A DNA stretch of 64,000 nt, taken from Rubrobacter xylanophilus DSM 9941. GTDB lineage: Bacteria > Actinomycetota > Rubrobacteria > Rubrobacterales > Rubrobacteraceae. Both the position numbers and the translations under genes were made by a program. Every line of letters starts with the position of its first letter. Within the stretch, counting starts at the first letter, position 1. Under the pieces are notes generated by a model that saw only the letters and a list, made by a program, of their open reading frames with translations, searched no databases and was not told the origin of the DNA. The DNA lies in NCBI RefSeq assembly GCF_000014185.1, contig NC_008148.1:1272001-1336000 (forward strand). Reading direction: 5' to 3'. Shown piece by piece: positions 1-7,641 of this stretch.

Positions 1-13
1 GACGATCCTGCAG

Positions 14-718
14 GTGGCGGAGGAGCTTGAGGCGCGGGGCGTGGAGATCTCCGAGCTGTTCAAGGAGGTGCGCTCGCCCGCCGGAGAGGCGGTCTACCCG
101 ATACACGCCCGGCGCGAGGGTCAGGAGCTGTTCGTGGAGGTGGAGACCGGGGCCTGGGACGAGCCGGTGCGCCGGGGGATCCTGAGGCGCGCCGCCGTGC
201 TGCGGCGCTCCGAGCACGCCGGGGCGGAGCTCGAGATCCTGAGCGCCCACCCGGTGCCGCCCGAAATACGCTTCCTCACCGGTCGCTCCCCCGGAGCCCT
301 GCTGCAGCTGGACCTGATAGACGGCAGCCTGGACCGCCCGGAGGAGTTCGCCGAGCTCTTCCGGGAGGCGGCGGGCCGCCGGTGGGGGGTAGACCTGGAC
401 TACAGCCCGGAGAGCCTGCCCCTCACCGAGGAGCTAATCCTGGCCGCCCTCGACGGGGGGGAGGGCGGCGGCCGGGCCCCGGCGCTGGAGCCGCTGGCGG
501 GCGGCCTGGGCTGCTTTCTCGGCGAGATAATCCGCCGCAGCGCCCCCTCCCAGGGCTCCTGGACCCGCGAGCCGGGTGAGGACGCGCCGCTGGTGGAGTG
601 CGGCGACTACCTGCTGGACCCGATCGGCAAGGCCCGCGCCTTCCTGAAGGAGGGCCCGGAGGACTCCATCTCCTTCTACGCCCGCTACGCCCTGGAGCAG
701 CTGGGCTCTCAGGCGTAG
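14..718 (+). CDS. Hypothetical protein, probably 5'-truncated by the window edge
   Basis: I do not recognise this family. The frame is open to the window edge, so GTG at 14 may be internal and the N-terminus may be missing. The visible 234 residues are acidic and soluble, with no signal peptide or membrane segment. The last third has a compact conserved-looking block: GCFLGEIIRR, then a Trp, then a YLLDPIGKARAFLKEG stretch ending near the C-terminus. Its 3' end overlaps the convergent glutaredoxin gene by 10 bases. Confidence 0.7.
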   Translation: MAEELEARGVEISELFKEVRSPAGEAVYPIHARREGQELFVEVETGAWDEPVRRGILRRAAVLRRSEHAGAELEILSAHPVPPEIRFLTGRSPGALLQLDLIDGSLDRPEEFAELFREAAGRRWGVDLDYSPESLPLTEELILAALDGGEGGGRAPALEPLAGGLGCFLGEIIRRSAPSQGSWTREPGEDAPLVECGDYLLDPIGKARAFLKEGPEDSISFYARYALEQLGSQA

Positions 719-960
719 CGCCTGCGGAGCTCCCGGATGATGTTCGTGGAGTCCACCAGGACCTCGTCGCCGATGGTGAGGACCGGTATCGCCCGCTGCC
801 CGGAGAGCCGGATGACCTCCTCGCGCCCGTCGGCGTCGGCGTCTACCGCCTCGTAGGAGAGCCCGAGCCGCTCGAGCTCCTTCTCCACCCTCCGGCAGTA
901 CGGGCAGTAGCTCCCGGTGTACAGCCGGATCTCCGCCTCCTCGCGCGCAGCCTCGCTCAT
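709..960 (-). CDS. Glutaredoxin-like thiol-disulfide oxidoreductase
   Basis: A small thioredoxin-fold protein of 83 residues. The active-site CPYC motif lies near residue 18 (TGSYCPYCRRVEKELERLG). It is followed by the cis-Pro segment AIPVLTIGDEVLVDSTNI typical of glutaredoxin and NrdH/Mrx-like proteins. It probably reduces protein or mixed disulfides in the cytosol using a thiol partner. ATG at 960 is chosen because AGAGGTG precedes it by about 10 bases; the frame extends to 999 but without a better site. It overlaps the convergent upstream-listed gene by 10 bases. A TATAAT box lies at 1017-1022 on this strand. Confidence 0.85.
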   Translation of the reverse strand: MSEAAREEAEIRLYTGSYCPYCRRVEKELERLGLSYEAVDADADGREEVIRLSGQRAIPVLTIGDEVLVDSTNIIRELRRRYA

Positions 961-1016
961 CGTCTCAAAACACCTCTCATAGAGATAAGTCGCCTCCAAA
1001 ATGCCTTCGGCCCGGG

Positions 1017-1022
1017 ATTATA
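1017..1022 (-). promoter_or_regulatory. -10 box for the glutaredoxin gene
   Basis: A perfect TATAAT on the minus strand in a very GC-rich background. It lies about 57 bases upstream of the glutaredoxin ATG at 960. No convincing -35 box was seen. Confidence 0.6.
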
Positions 1023-1066
1023 CCCGCCCCCGCCAGACCCCCCCCGAGAGTCCGCTCACAACCCGC

Positions 1067-1243
1067 GAAGGCCTGAACCTGTCCCGAAAGATCAGGCTCA
1101 CCCTGAGATTTAGGCTCAGTGATGCGGAAAAGCCGTGCCGGGGGTTGGCGAAACCCTGGAGGCCGTGCTAGGGTTTGGGGGCGTTTTATGCGAGGGGAGC
1201 GCGGACAGCGGGACGCACCTTTCATGGCTCCTTGGAGGCCGGT
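1067..1243 (+). promoter_or_regulatory. Structured leader upstream of the VanW-family gene
   Basis: This stretch contains two GGCTCA copies (1095-1100 and 1113-1118) and a TGAG at 1104-1107. TGAG can pair with the upstream CTCA (1097-1100), or as CTGAG (1103-1107) with the downstream CTCAG (1115-1119), giving mutually exclusive hairpins. A further GGGTT/AACCC stem lies near 1142-1156. No known riboswitch consensus was recognised and no clear promoter was found. An attenuator-like leader is an inference. Confidence 0.3.
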
Positions 1244-3007
1244 TTGAGCCTCAAGCGGGTTGCGGGCAGGGATGCCCCGCGGCGCGGGGGGCGGGACGAC
1301 GCTCCGTGGGAGCGGGGGAGCTCCGGGCGCGCCGGGACGGGCGGCGCGCGGCGGTTTGTGGGGCCCTTCATCATCGCTCTGGCGGCGGTTGCGGTGCTGG
1401 TCGCCCTCGACTACTGGATGAACGCCGGCCGCATCTACCGGGGCGTGGAGGTCGGCGACGTGGCGCTCGGGGGCAAGACGCCCGAGGAGGCCCGGGAGAT
1501 CGTGCTCCGCAGGGCCGAGGGGGCGCTGGAGCGGGTAGAGCTGCGCGGGGGGCCTGAGGGCGAGATCTCCTTCGACGCCCGGCGGATGGGCATAGACTAC
1601 AAGGTCCGCGAGACCGTGCAGGCCGCCTACGCCGTGGGGAGGGAGGGCAACCTCCTGGAGCGGCTCGGCGAGCGGCTCAGGGCCGCCTACGGCACGGTCC
1701 AGATCGAGCCGCGGGTGGACTACCGGCCCTCGGTGGCCCGGCAGCGGATAGAGGAGGTCGCCTCCCGCCTCGACCGCCCGCCGCGGCAGGCGGAGGTCAA
1801 CGTCTACGGCTCCGAGGTGGACGTGGTCGGCTCCCGGGAGGGTTACCGGGTCGACGTGGAGGCGACCATGCGCTCCGTTGGCGAGGCCGTCGAGGACATG
1901 AGCGGCGAGGCCCGGCTCGTCGGGCGGGTGCTGGAGCCCGAGTACACCACCGCCGAGGCCGAGCGGGCCGCCGAGAGGGCCCGGCGCGCCCTGGACGGGG
2001 AGCTCGTGCTCACCTACGAGGGGCGGCGCTGGACCGTCTCGCCCGCGGCCATAGGCGACTCTCTGGACATCACCGCGCGCGACGGCGAGTTCCGCGTCGG
2101 CGTGGACCGCGACCGGCTGCGGGAGAACCTCTCCGGCGTGTACGCCGCCATCAACCAGGAGCCGGTCGAGGCCGGCTACGAGATCTCCGGCGAGCAGATC
2201 ACCGTGACCCCCTCCAGGACGGGCCGGGCCATCCAGGACGAGAAGCTGCTCGGCGCCATAGAAGAGGGCATCTTCGAGGGGCGGCGGGAGTACCGGATCC
2301 CGGTCGCCGTCGACCGGCCCGAGCTGACCACCGCCGAGGCCGAGCGTCTCAAGCCCACCGACCTGCTCGCCACCTACCAGACCAACTACCTCACCTACGA
2401 CGACTCCCCCGGGCGGGTAGAGAACCTGGAGATAGCCTCCGAGGCCGTGGACGGCACGCTGCTCGCGCCGGGCGAGGTCTTCTCCTTCAACGAGCTGGCG
2501 GCCCCGCTCGATTACCACGACACCAAGGTCATCATAAACGGGCGGGTGGACACCGCAGAGGGCGGCGGGCTCTGCCAGGTCTCCTCCACGCTGTACATGG
2601 CGGCCAACCTCGCCGGGCTCGACGTGATAGAGCGGCACCCGCACTACGCCGAGCTCCCCTACATACGCCCGGGCTTCGACGCCACCGTTTGGTTCGGGGC
2701 GCTGGACATGAAGTTCAAGAACACCTCACCCGGCTACATCCTCATCCGGGAGTGGGTCGACCGGAGCACCGGGACCGTCAACGCCGCCATCTACGGCCGG
2801 CCGAGCGGCATCGAGGTGGACATGCGCTCCGAGAAGGTCTCGGAGACGGTGGACGAGGAGGGAAACCCGGTGACCACCTGGATCACCTACCAGACCGTGC
2901 GCAAGAACGGCGAGGTGGTCTTCGACGGGGTGCTCCACAAGGACGTCTACAAGTACCTCAAGCCCGCAGCCCCCGACGCGCCCTACGACGAGCGCCCGGT
3001 GAACTGA
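1244..3007 (+). CDS. VanW-family protein with peptidoglycan-binding-like domains
   Basis: A membrane-anchored cell-envelope protein of about 587 residues. An Arg/Gly-rich cytoplasmic head is followed by one transmembrane helix (FIIALAAVAVLVALDYW). Two repeated alpha/beta modules of the kind that precede VanW in Gram-positives come next. The VanW domain occupies the last third (LLAPGEVFSFNELAAPLDYHD, then GGGLCQVSSTLYMAA, then ERHPHYAELPYIRPG). VanW proteins accompany vancomycin-resistance genes, but the biochemical role is unknown; no van genes are near. TTG at 1244 is chosen because GGAGG lies 5 bases upstream; the frame opens at TTG 1175. The gene ends directly against the stop of the convergent RidA gene. 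Confidence 0.85.
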   Translation: MSLKRVAGRDAPRRGGRDDAPWERGSSGRAGTGGARRFVGPFIIALAAVAVLVALDYWMNAGRIYRGVEVGDVALGGKTPEEAREIVLRRAEGALERVELRGGPEGEISFDARRMGIDYKVRETVQAAYAVGREGNLLERLGERLRAAYGTVQIEPRVDYRPSVARQRIEEVASRLDRPPRQAEVNVYGSEVDVVGSREGYRVDVEATMRSVGEAVEDMSGEARLVGRVLEPEYTTAEAERAAERARRALDGELVLTYEGRRWTVSPAAIGDSLDITARDGEFRVGVDRDRLRENLSGVYAAINQEPVEAGYEISGEQITVTPSRTGRAIQDEKLLGAIEEGIFEGRREYRIPVAVDRPELTTAEAERLKPTDLLATYQTNYLTYDDSPGRVENLEIASEAVDGTLLAPGEVFSFNELAAPLDYHDTKVIINGRVDTAEGGGLCQVSSTLYMAANLAGLDVIERHPHYAELPYIRPGFDATVWFGALDMKFKNTSPGYILIREWVDRSTGTVNAAIYGRPSGIEVDMRSEKVSETVDEEGNPVTTWITYQTVRKNGEVVFDGVLHKDVYKYLKPAAPDAPYDERPVN

Positions 3008-3478
3008 TTAAGAGGGCCGGCGGACCTCCGCCACCAGCTCCACCTCCACCGGCGCGTCCAGCGGCAGCTCCGCCACCCCGATCGCCGAGCGGGCGTGCAG
3101 CCCGGCCTCGCCGAAGATCTCACCGAGCAGGTCCGAAGCCCCGTTCAGCACCTGCGGCTGCTGGTTGAAACCCGGGGCGGAGGCCACGAACCCCACCACC
3201 TTCACGATGCGGGCGATGTTCTGCAGGCCGCCCGCCTCCGCGGCCGCCGCGGCCAGCGCGTTCAGCGCGCAGATCCTCGCCGCCTCCTGCGCCTCCTCCA
3301 GGCTAACCGCCCCTCCGACCTTGCCGGAGAAGGCCAGCTTGCCGTCCCGGAAGGGCACCTGTCCGGCGGTGAAGATCATGCCGTTGCTCCGCACGGCCGG
3401 GACGTAGGAGCCGGCGGGGGAGGGGACGTCGGGCAGCTCGTATCCCAGCCTCTCGAGGTTGGCGTGAGGGTCTTGCAT
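3008..3478 (-). CDS. RidA/YjgF-family protein
   Basis: A 156-residue member of the RidA (YjgF/YER057c/UK114) family in the longer LPS-type branch. These trimers often hydrolyse reactive enamine/imine intermediates from PLP enzymes. Visible family features are MIFTAGQVPFRDGKLAFSGKVG near residue 33, a central helix with ICALNALAAAAAEAGG, VKVVGFVASAPGFNQQP, and the C-terminal ARSAIGVAELPLDAPVEVELVA strand. It starts 3 bases after the stop of the flavin reductase gene, so the two are probably co-transcribed. The exact substrate cannot be told from sequence. Confidence 0.9.
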   Translation of the reverse strand: MQDPHANLERLGYELPDVPSPAGSYVPAVRSNGMIFTAGQVPFRDGKLAFSGKVGGAVSLEEAQEAARICALNALAAAAAEAGGLQNIARIVKVVGFVASAPGFNQQPQVLNGASDLLGEIFGEAGLHARSAIGVAELPLDAPVEVELVAEVRRPS

Positions 3479-3481
3479 GTG

Positions 3482-3976
3482 CTAGCTCAGGGCTCCTTCG
3501 TACTCGCTCGGGTCGTAGATCAGGGGGTAGTCGTTGGCCAGCGTCTCGCCCGCGGTGACCTCCCCCACGACCAGGGTGTGGTCCCCGGCGCGCGCCGTGT
3601 CCATCACCCGGCAGTCCAGGTAGGCCAGACAGTCGAGCAGGTAGGGGGAGCCCCCCGGGGTGAGGCCGTAGGGGACGCCCTGCAGCTTGTCGTGGTACTC
3701 GCCGCTGGTCTCGGAGAAGTGGTGGGCGAGGTTCACCTGGCCGTCGCGCAGGATGCTGAGCGCGAAGGTCCCGGACTCCATCACCATGTCGTGGGTGTAG
3801 CGGTCGTGCCGGATGGCCACCGCCACCGCGGGCGGCCGCTCCGAGGTCTGCATCACCCAGGAGGCGGTCATCGCGTTGGACTGCCGCCCGCGCCGGGTGC
3901 CCAGCACGTAGACCCCGTGCGTCAGGTGGCGCATCGCCTCCAGGATGGACTCTCGGCTGTGGGTGTCCCTCTCCAC
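3482..3976 (-). CDS. Flavin reductase family protein (FMN-binding split barrel)
   Basis: A 164-residue flavin reductase-like protein. The N-terminal HLTHGVYVLGTRRG strand, the SNAMTASWVMQTSERPPAVAVAI flavin-binding block and the LDCRVMDTARAGDHTLVVGEV segment are typical of HpaC/RutF-like FMN reductases. Such proteins reduce FMN or FAD with NAD(P)H, often for a partner monooxygenase. GTG at 3976 is preceded by GGAGACGGAGG. It is first in a two-gene operon with RidA. A TAGAAT box near 4024-4029 on this strand is a possible promoter, divergent from the prsW promoter. Confidence 0.88.
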   Translation of the reverse strand: MERDTHSRESILEAMRHLTHGVYVLGTRRGRQSNAMTASWVMQTSERPPAVAVAIRHDRYTHDMVMESGTFALSILRDGQVNLAHHFSETSGEYHDKLQGVPYGLTPGGSPYLLDCLAYLDCRVMDTARAGDHTLVVGEVTAGETLANDYPLIYDPSEYEGALS

Positions 3977-4044
3977 GCCTCCGTCTCCGCTTCGCCGGTG
4001 ACAACGCCTGCCGTACGGACCATATTCTACCAGGGCCGGGGATG

Positions 4045-4050
4045 TATACT
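4045..4050 (+). promoter_or_regulatory. -10 box (TATACT) of the prsW-mobA-ydcF-eamA operon
   Basis: TATACT is followed after 7 bases by an ATG at 4058. Transcription is therefore predicted to start at or next to that ATG, giving a leaderless mini-ORF ahead of prsW. There is no good -35 element. Confidence 0.5.
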
Positions 4051-4057
4051 GCGCCCC

Positions 4058-4084
4058 ATGCGGAAGGGGTCTGTGGACAGGTGA
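4058..4084 (+). CDS. Putative leaderless 8-codon leader ORF overlapping the prsW start
   Basis: ATG at 4058 opens MRKGSVDR and stops at TGA 4082-4084, which overlaps the prsW GTG (4081) as GTGA. The only -10-like box (4045-4050) ends 7 bases before this ATG, so ribosomes could load on the bare 5' end and be passed to prsW by termination-reinitiation. The GGAAGGGG inside the mini-ORF could equally act as a normal ribosome binding site for prsW. Coding function is an inference. Confidence 0.3.
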   Translation: MRKGSVDR

Positions 4085-5085
4085 GCGGGGCGCTCGTCGG
4101 GATAGGGGTCCTGCAGTCCCTCGTCTATCTGGCCTTTATCCGGTTCGTCGACCTCTACGAGCGGGAGCCGCTCCGGTACGTGGTCCCGGTCTTTCTGTGG
4201 GGCTTCACGGTGGCGGTGTCCGTCTCGCTCTTCTTCAACACCCTCTTTCAGGTCGCGGTCAGCCAGATCTCGACGATGCAGGTGGCGGGATTCCTGACGG
4301 CGGTGGTGGCCGCCCCCGTGGTGGAGGAGTGTTCGAAGGGGATGGCCCTGTTTCTGGTGTTTGTGGTCTCCTACGCGGCCTCCCGGCGGCGCGGGGTGGT
4401 GGAGTTCTCGGGGGTGATGGACGGCATCGTCTACGGCTCGGCGGTGGGCTTCGGGTTCTCGCTGGCCGAGGACCTGCTCTACTACGCCCAGTTCGGCCCC
4501 GAGACCTACGCGGTGCGCAGGATCTTCGGCGGCTTCGCCCACGCGGCTTTCACCTCCATGACGGGCATTGGCTTCGGGCTCGTCCCGTGGGTGAGGAGCC
4601 CCCTGCTCAAGCCGGTTCCCCCGGTCCTGGGGCTGGGGACGGCCGTCCTACTGCACGCGGCGTTCAACCTGGCGGCCAGCCTCTTCGGGCCGCTGGCCTA
4701 CGGGGTGCTGTTCCTGGTGCTCCTGCTCTACGCGGCCATCATCGTCGGGTGGCTCGCCTTCGAGCGGCGGGCCATCCGCAGCGAGCTGCGGGAGGAGGTG
4801 GAGGCGGGCCTGGTGAGCCCCGAGGACTACGCGGTCCTGCCGACCTACCTCCGGCGCACGGGCCGCTACCTGCGGCTGGCGCTCACCGGCCGCTGGGGCG
4901 AGTGGTTCCGCGAGCGGCGGCTGCACGCCGCCGCGGTGGACCTCGCGCTGGCCAAGCGGGTCTCCCGCTCCGGGGCGCGGGCCGAGGACGAGCGGGTGGG
5001 CCGCCTGCGGCACAAGCTCCTGGAGCTGCGGGGGGCCGCCCCGGCGCCGGGGAGCGGAGGGGCGCGGTGGACGCCACCTGCGTGA
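4081..5085 (+). CDS. prsW: PrsW-family intramembrane metalloprotease
   Basis: A polytopic membrane protein of 334 residues with about eight hydrophobic helices. PrsW proteins are putative intramembrane metalloproteases; in Bacillus, PrsW cleaves an anti-sigma factor. The family motifs are present: PVVEECSKG (Glu-Glu) around residue 84, the GFSLAEDLLYY helix, and GFAHAAFTSMTGIGFGL, whose His is a proposed zinc ligand. A basic cytoplasmic tail of about 90 residues follows the last helix. GTG at 4081 is chosen for its upstream GGAAGGGG. The 3' end overlaps mobA by 19 bases. No anti-sigma substrate is encoded nearby. Confidence 0.88.
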   Translation: MSGALVGIGVLQSLVYLAFIRFVDLYEREPLRYVVPVFLWGFTVAVSVSLFFNTLFQVAVSQISTMQVAGFLTAVVAAPVVEECSKGMALFLVFVVSYAASRRRGVVEFSGVMDGIVYGSAVGFGFSLAEDLLYYAQFGPETYAVRRIFGGFAHAAFTSMTGIGFGLVPWVRSPLLKPVPPVLGLGTAVLLHAAFNLAASLFGPLAYGVLFLVLLLYAAIIVGWLAFERRAIRSELREEVEAGLVSPEDYAVLPTYLRRTGRYLRLALTGRWGEWFRERRLHAAAVDLALAKRVSRSGARAEDERVGRLRHKLLELRGAAPAPGSGGARWTPPA

Positions 5086-5648
5086 TCCTGGCTGGCGGCG
5101 CCAGCCGCCGGATGGGGCGGGACAAGCTGGGGGAGGAGGTAGGGGGCGTGCCGCTACTGCACCGGGTGCTCTCCTCGCTCAAGGGGATCTGCGGCGAGGT
5201 GCTGGTGGCGGGGGACGGGGGACCCTGTCCCCCCGGCGTGCGGCGGGTCTTCGACCTGCGGCCGGGCCGCCAGGGACCCCTCGCCGGGATGGAGGCCGGG
5301 CTGGCGGCGGCCTCCTTTCCGGCGGTCTTCGTGGCCGCCGGGGACATGCCCTTCGCCTCCCCGGCGCTCGCCGCCCACCTCGTGGGGCTCGTGGCGGCGG
5401 GCGGTGCCGAGGCGGCCGTGCCGCGCCACGCCGGGCGGGCGCAGCCGCTTTTCGCCGCCTACGACCGCGGGGTGCTGGAGGAGGTCTCCGCCGCGCTCGA
5501 CGCCGGGCGCAGGTCGGCGGCCGGGCTTCTGGAGCGGCTCGGGCGGGTGGAGTACGTGGAGGGGCTGGAGCGGTTCGGCGACCCGGCGCTGCTCCTCATG
5601 AGCGTCAACACCCCGGGGGATCTGGAGGCCGCCCGGAGGTCGGCTTGA
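5067..5648 (+). CDS. mobA: Molybdenum cofactor guanylyltransferase (MobA-like)
   Basis: A nucleotidyltransferase of 193 residues predicted to attach GMP to molybdopterin. The N-terminal signature CVILAGGASRRMGRDK is complete, with GPLAGMEAGL and the metal-binding region VFVAAGDMPF following. The C-terminal SVNTPGDLEAA segment is typical of MobA. GTG at 5067 has GGAGGGG just upstream and lies inside the end of prsW, so translation is probably coupled. No other cofactor genes are in the window. A related sugar or CTP nucleotidyltransferase is the main alternative. Confidence 0.85.
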   Translation: MDATCVILAGGASRRMGRDKLGEEVGGVPLLHRVLSSLKGICGEVLVAGDGGPCPPGVRRVFDLRPGRQGPLAGMEAGLAAASFPAVFVAAGDMPFASPALAAHLVGLVAAGGAEAAVPRHAGRAQPLFAAYDRGVLEEVSAALDAGRRSAAGLLERLGRVEYVEGLERFGDPALLLMSVNTPGDLEAARRSA

Positions 5649-6232
5649 GGGAGTCCCCGGCGGGCGGGGGGCTCCTCCGCAGCCTCTGGCGGCTGCTCCG
5701 GGTGTTCTCCGGGGAGATGCCCCGCCCCGGAGGCGCGGAGGTGGCCGTGGTGCTCGGCTCCCAGGTGCTCCCGGGGGGCAGGCCCAGCGGGACCCTCATG
5801 GCCCGGACGCTGCACGCCGCCCGGCTGTACAGGGGCGGGAGGGTGCGGCTGCTCATCCCGACCGGCGGGGTGGGGAGGCACCCCCCGAGCGAGGCGGAGA
5901 TCATGGCGCGCCTCCTGCGGGGTGCCGGGGTGCCGGGGAGGGCCGTTCTCCTGGAGGACCGGGCGCTCAGCACCTGGGACTCGGCCCGCTACGTCTCGCG
6001 CATGGCCCGCGGGCTCGGGGTGGGGCGGGTGCTGGTGGTCACCGACCCTCTGCACTGCGTCAGGACCGTCGCGGCCTTCCGGCACGCGGGCCTCGAGGCC
6101 ATCCCGGAGCCGGTGTATAGTAGCCCCATGTGGCGCGTTCGCTGGCTGCGCCTGGGGCAGTTCTTCCGGGAGATGGGGGCTCTCGCTTGGTACAGGGCAA
6201 GGCATGGGGTAGGCTCGCCCTCCCGGCGGTAG
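5645..6232 (+). CDS. YdcF/DUF218-family protein
   Basis: A 195-residue DUF218 (YdcF/SanA-like) protein. The family pattern is visible: EVAVVLGSQVLPGGRPSGTL, then LIPTGGVGRHPPSEAEIM, then LEDRALSTWDSARY, then VLVVTDPLHCVRTVAAF. The biochemical function of the family is not settled; links to envelope maintenance have been proposed. It starts at TTG 5645, which overlaps the mobA stop as TTGA, with GGAGGT 6 bases upstream. There is no signal peptide, unlike many relatives. It overlaps the next gene by 46 bases. Confidence 0.85.
   Translation: MRESPAGGGLLRSLWRLLRVFSGEMPRPGGAEVAVVLGSQVLPGGRPSGTLMARTLHAARLYRGGRVRLLIPTGGVGRHPPSEAEIMARLLRGAGVPGRAVLLEDRALSTWDSARYVSRMARGLGVGRVLVVTDPLHCVRTVAAFRHAGLEAIPEPVYSSPMWRVRWLRLGQFFREMGALAWYRARHGVGSPSRR
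6116..6121 (+). promoter_or_regulatory. Possible internal -10 box (TATAGT) for eamA
   Basis: TATAGT lies inside the ydcF gene and is followed after 6 bases by ATG 6128, in the ydcF frame. The spacing matches the leaderless pattern seen elsewhere in the window. It could drive eamA alone from within the operon. Confidence 0.3.
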
Positions 6233-7074
6233 TCGTCGGCGTGGTGGCCGTCGGCTCGGCGGCCGTCCTGATCCGGCTGGCCGAGGCGCCGGCCCTGGCG
6301 GTGGCCTTCTGGCGCTGCGCCCTGGGCGCGGCGCTCCTGCTCCCGTTCGCCCTGGCACGCCGGGAGCGCTTCCCGCGGGGGAGGGAGCTGCGCGTCGGGG
6401 TGGCCTCGGGGGTGGCGCTCGGGGCGCACTTCGGGCTCTGGATCTCCTCGCTCGACTACACCAGCGTGGCGGCGAGCGTGGTGCTGGTCTCCACCCAGCC
6501 GGTCTTCGTCGCCGTTTTGGCCTACCTGCTCTTCGGGGAGCGCACCTCGGCGCTCTCCCTCGCCGGGATACTGCTCGCCATCGCCGGGACGGTCCTCATC
6601 GCCGCGGACCGCTCGGCGGGCCAGGCGGCCCCGCTCGGCAACGCGCTGGCGCTGGCGGGGGCGCTGGCGGTGGCGTTCTACGTCCTGATCGGGCGCTCCT
6701 CCCGGACCGGGGGGCTCGGGGTGCTGCCCTACTCGGTGGTCGTGTACTCCTCGGCGGCGCTCGTGCTGCTGGCGGCCGGGCTCGCGTGGGGGGTACGGAT
6801 GTGGGGCTTTCCCCCCGAGACCTGGCTGTGGCTCTGGGCGATCACCCTCGGGCCCCAGCTCATGGGGCACACCGTCTTCAACTGGGCGCTGCGCTACGTG
6901 GAGGCCTCGGTGGTTTCGGGGAGCATCCTGGCGGAGCCGGTGATCGCGGCCCTGCTCGCCTGGGCGGTGCTCGCCGAGCGCCCGGGCTGGCCCACCCTGG
7001 CCGGTGGGGCGGTGGTGCTCCTGGGGCTCGCGCTGCTCCTCAGGGGGCACCGGCGCGGCGCGGCCGGCCCCTAG
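6187..7074 (+). CDS. EamA-family (DMT) membrane transporter
   Basis: A ten-helix drug/metabolite transporter of about 295 residues with the usual two EamA repeats. The first half contains LIRLAEAPALAVAFWRCALGAALLLPF and TSVAASVVLVSTQPVFVAVLAYLLFGE; the second contains GHTVFNWALRYVEASVVS and LAEPVIAALLAWAVLAERP. The substrate is unknown, with amino-acid or metabolite export the usual guess. TTG at 6187 is supported by AGATGGGGG upstream; GTG 6130 is an earlier alternative. The stop TAG (7072-7074) lies exactly on the TA target of the IS630 element, but the stop codon is preserved on both sides. Confidence 0.85.
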   Translation: MVQGKAWGRLALPAVVVGVVAVGSAAVLIRLAEAPALAVAFWRCALGAALLLPFALARRERFPRGRELRVGVASGVALGAHFGLWISSLDYTSVAASVVLVSTQPVFVAVLAYLLFGERTSALSLAGILLAIAGTVLIAADRSAGQAAPLGNALALAGALAVAFYVLIGRSSRTGGLGVLPYSVVVYSSAALVLLAAGLAWGVRMWGFPPETWLWLWAITLGPQLMGHTVFNWALRYVEASVVSGSILAEPVIAALLAWAVLAERPGWPTLAGGAVVLLGLALLLRGHRRGAAGP

Positions 7075-7119
7075 TGCATCTTCAGGATAGGTTTCGGGTT
7101 GCGAGTTACAGTAAGGTCC

Positions 7120-7641
7120 ATGAAATCTCCAATCTTTGTACGTTCGTTGTCGGAAAACGAGCGCGAAGACCTCGAAGCCGGGCTGCGCTCCAAAGACGCC
7201 TTCGTAATGCGCCGATCACAGATACTTCTTGCCAGCTCCAGGGGTGAGAAAGCTCCGAAGATCGCCGAGAATCTCGGCTGCGGGACGCAGACGGTGCGCG
7301 ACGCCATCCACGACTTCAACGAGAGGGGTCCCGACGCTCTCGTTGCCAGATCCTCGCGCCCCAAGAGAACCCGCGACGCCTTCGACGAGGAGAGTGCCGA
7401 GCGGCTTCGGGGGATGCTCCACCGCTCTCCGAGGGAGTTCGGTCGCGAGTCGAGCCTGTGGACTTTGGAGATGGCCGCGGAGGTCGCTTTCGAGGAGGGG
7501 CTCACACAAAGGCGGGTCTCGGGGGAGACGATCCGGGCCACTTTGGCGCGCCTTCTCGGAGTGAGATGGCAGCGAGCCAAACGCTGGATCACATCTCCCG
7601 ACCCCTTGTACGAAAGAAAAAAAGAAGGCGCGACCTGCTGA
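7120..7641 (+). CDS. IS630-family transposase, ORF A (DNA-binding part)
   Basis: The N-terminal 173 residues of the transposase. They contain helix-turn-helix segments (APKIAENLGCGTQTVRDAIHDF around residue 50, and a second near GETIRATLARLLG) that should bind the element ends. ATG at 7120 is the likely start; the frame extends slightly upstream. Near the 3' end the frame runs through seven adenines (7617-7623) and stops at TGA 7639-7641. That run sits in phase as A-AAA-AAA, so a -1 slip would fuse this ORF to ORF B. Confidence 0.85.
   Translation: MKSPIFVRSLSENEREDLEAGLRSKDAFVMRRSQILLASSRGEKAPKIAENLGCGTQTVRDAIHDFNERGPDALVARSSRPKRTRDAFDEESAERLRGMLHRSPREFGRESSLWTLEMAAEVAFEEGLTQRRVSGETIRATLARLLGVRWQRAKRWITSPDPLYERKKEGATC
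7617..7623 (+). promoter_or_regulatory. A7 slippery site for -1 programmed frameshifting
   Basis: A run of seven adenines is the only one in the neighbourhood. In the ORF A frame it reads (AG)A AAA AAA, the classic X XXY YYZ heptamer. A -1 slip moves translation into the ORF B frame just before KRRRDLLMAV. This arrangement is known in several IS families. Confidence 0.7.

Noticed and set aside
1067..1130. Possible TPP riboswitch because of a CCCTGAGA string
   Set aside because: The other conserved TPP blocks are absent, and the downstream gene is a VanW-family protein with no thiamine link.
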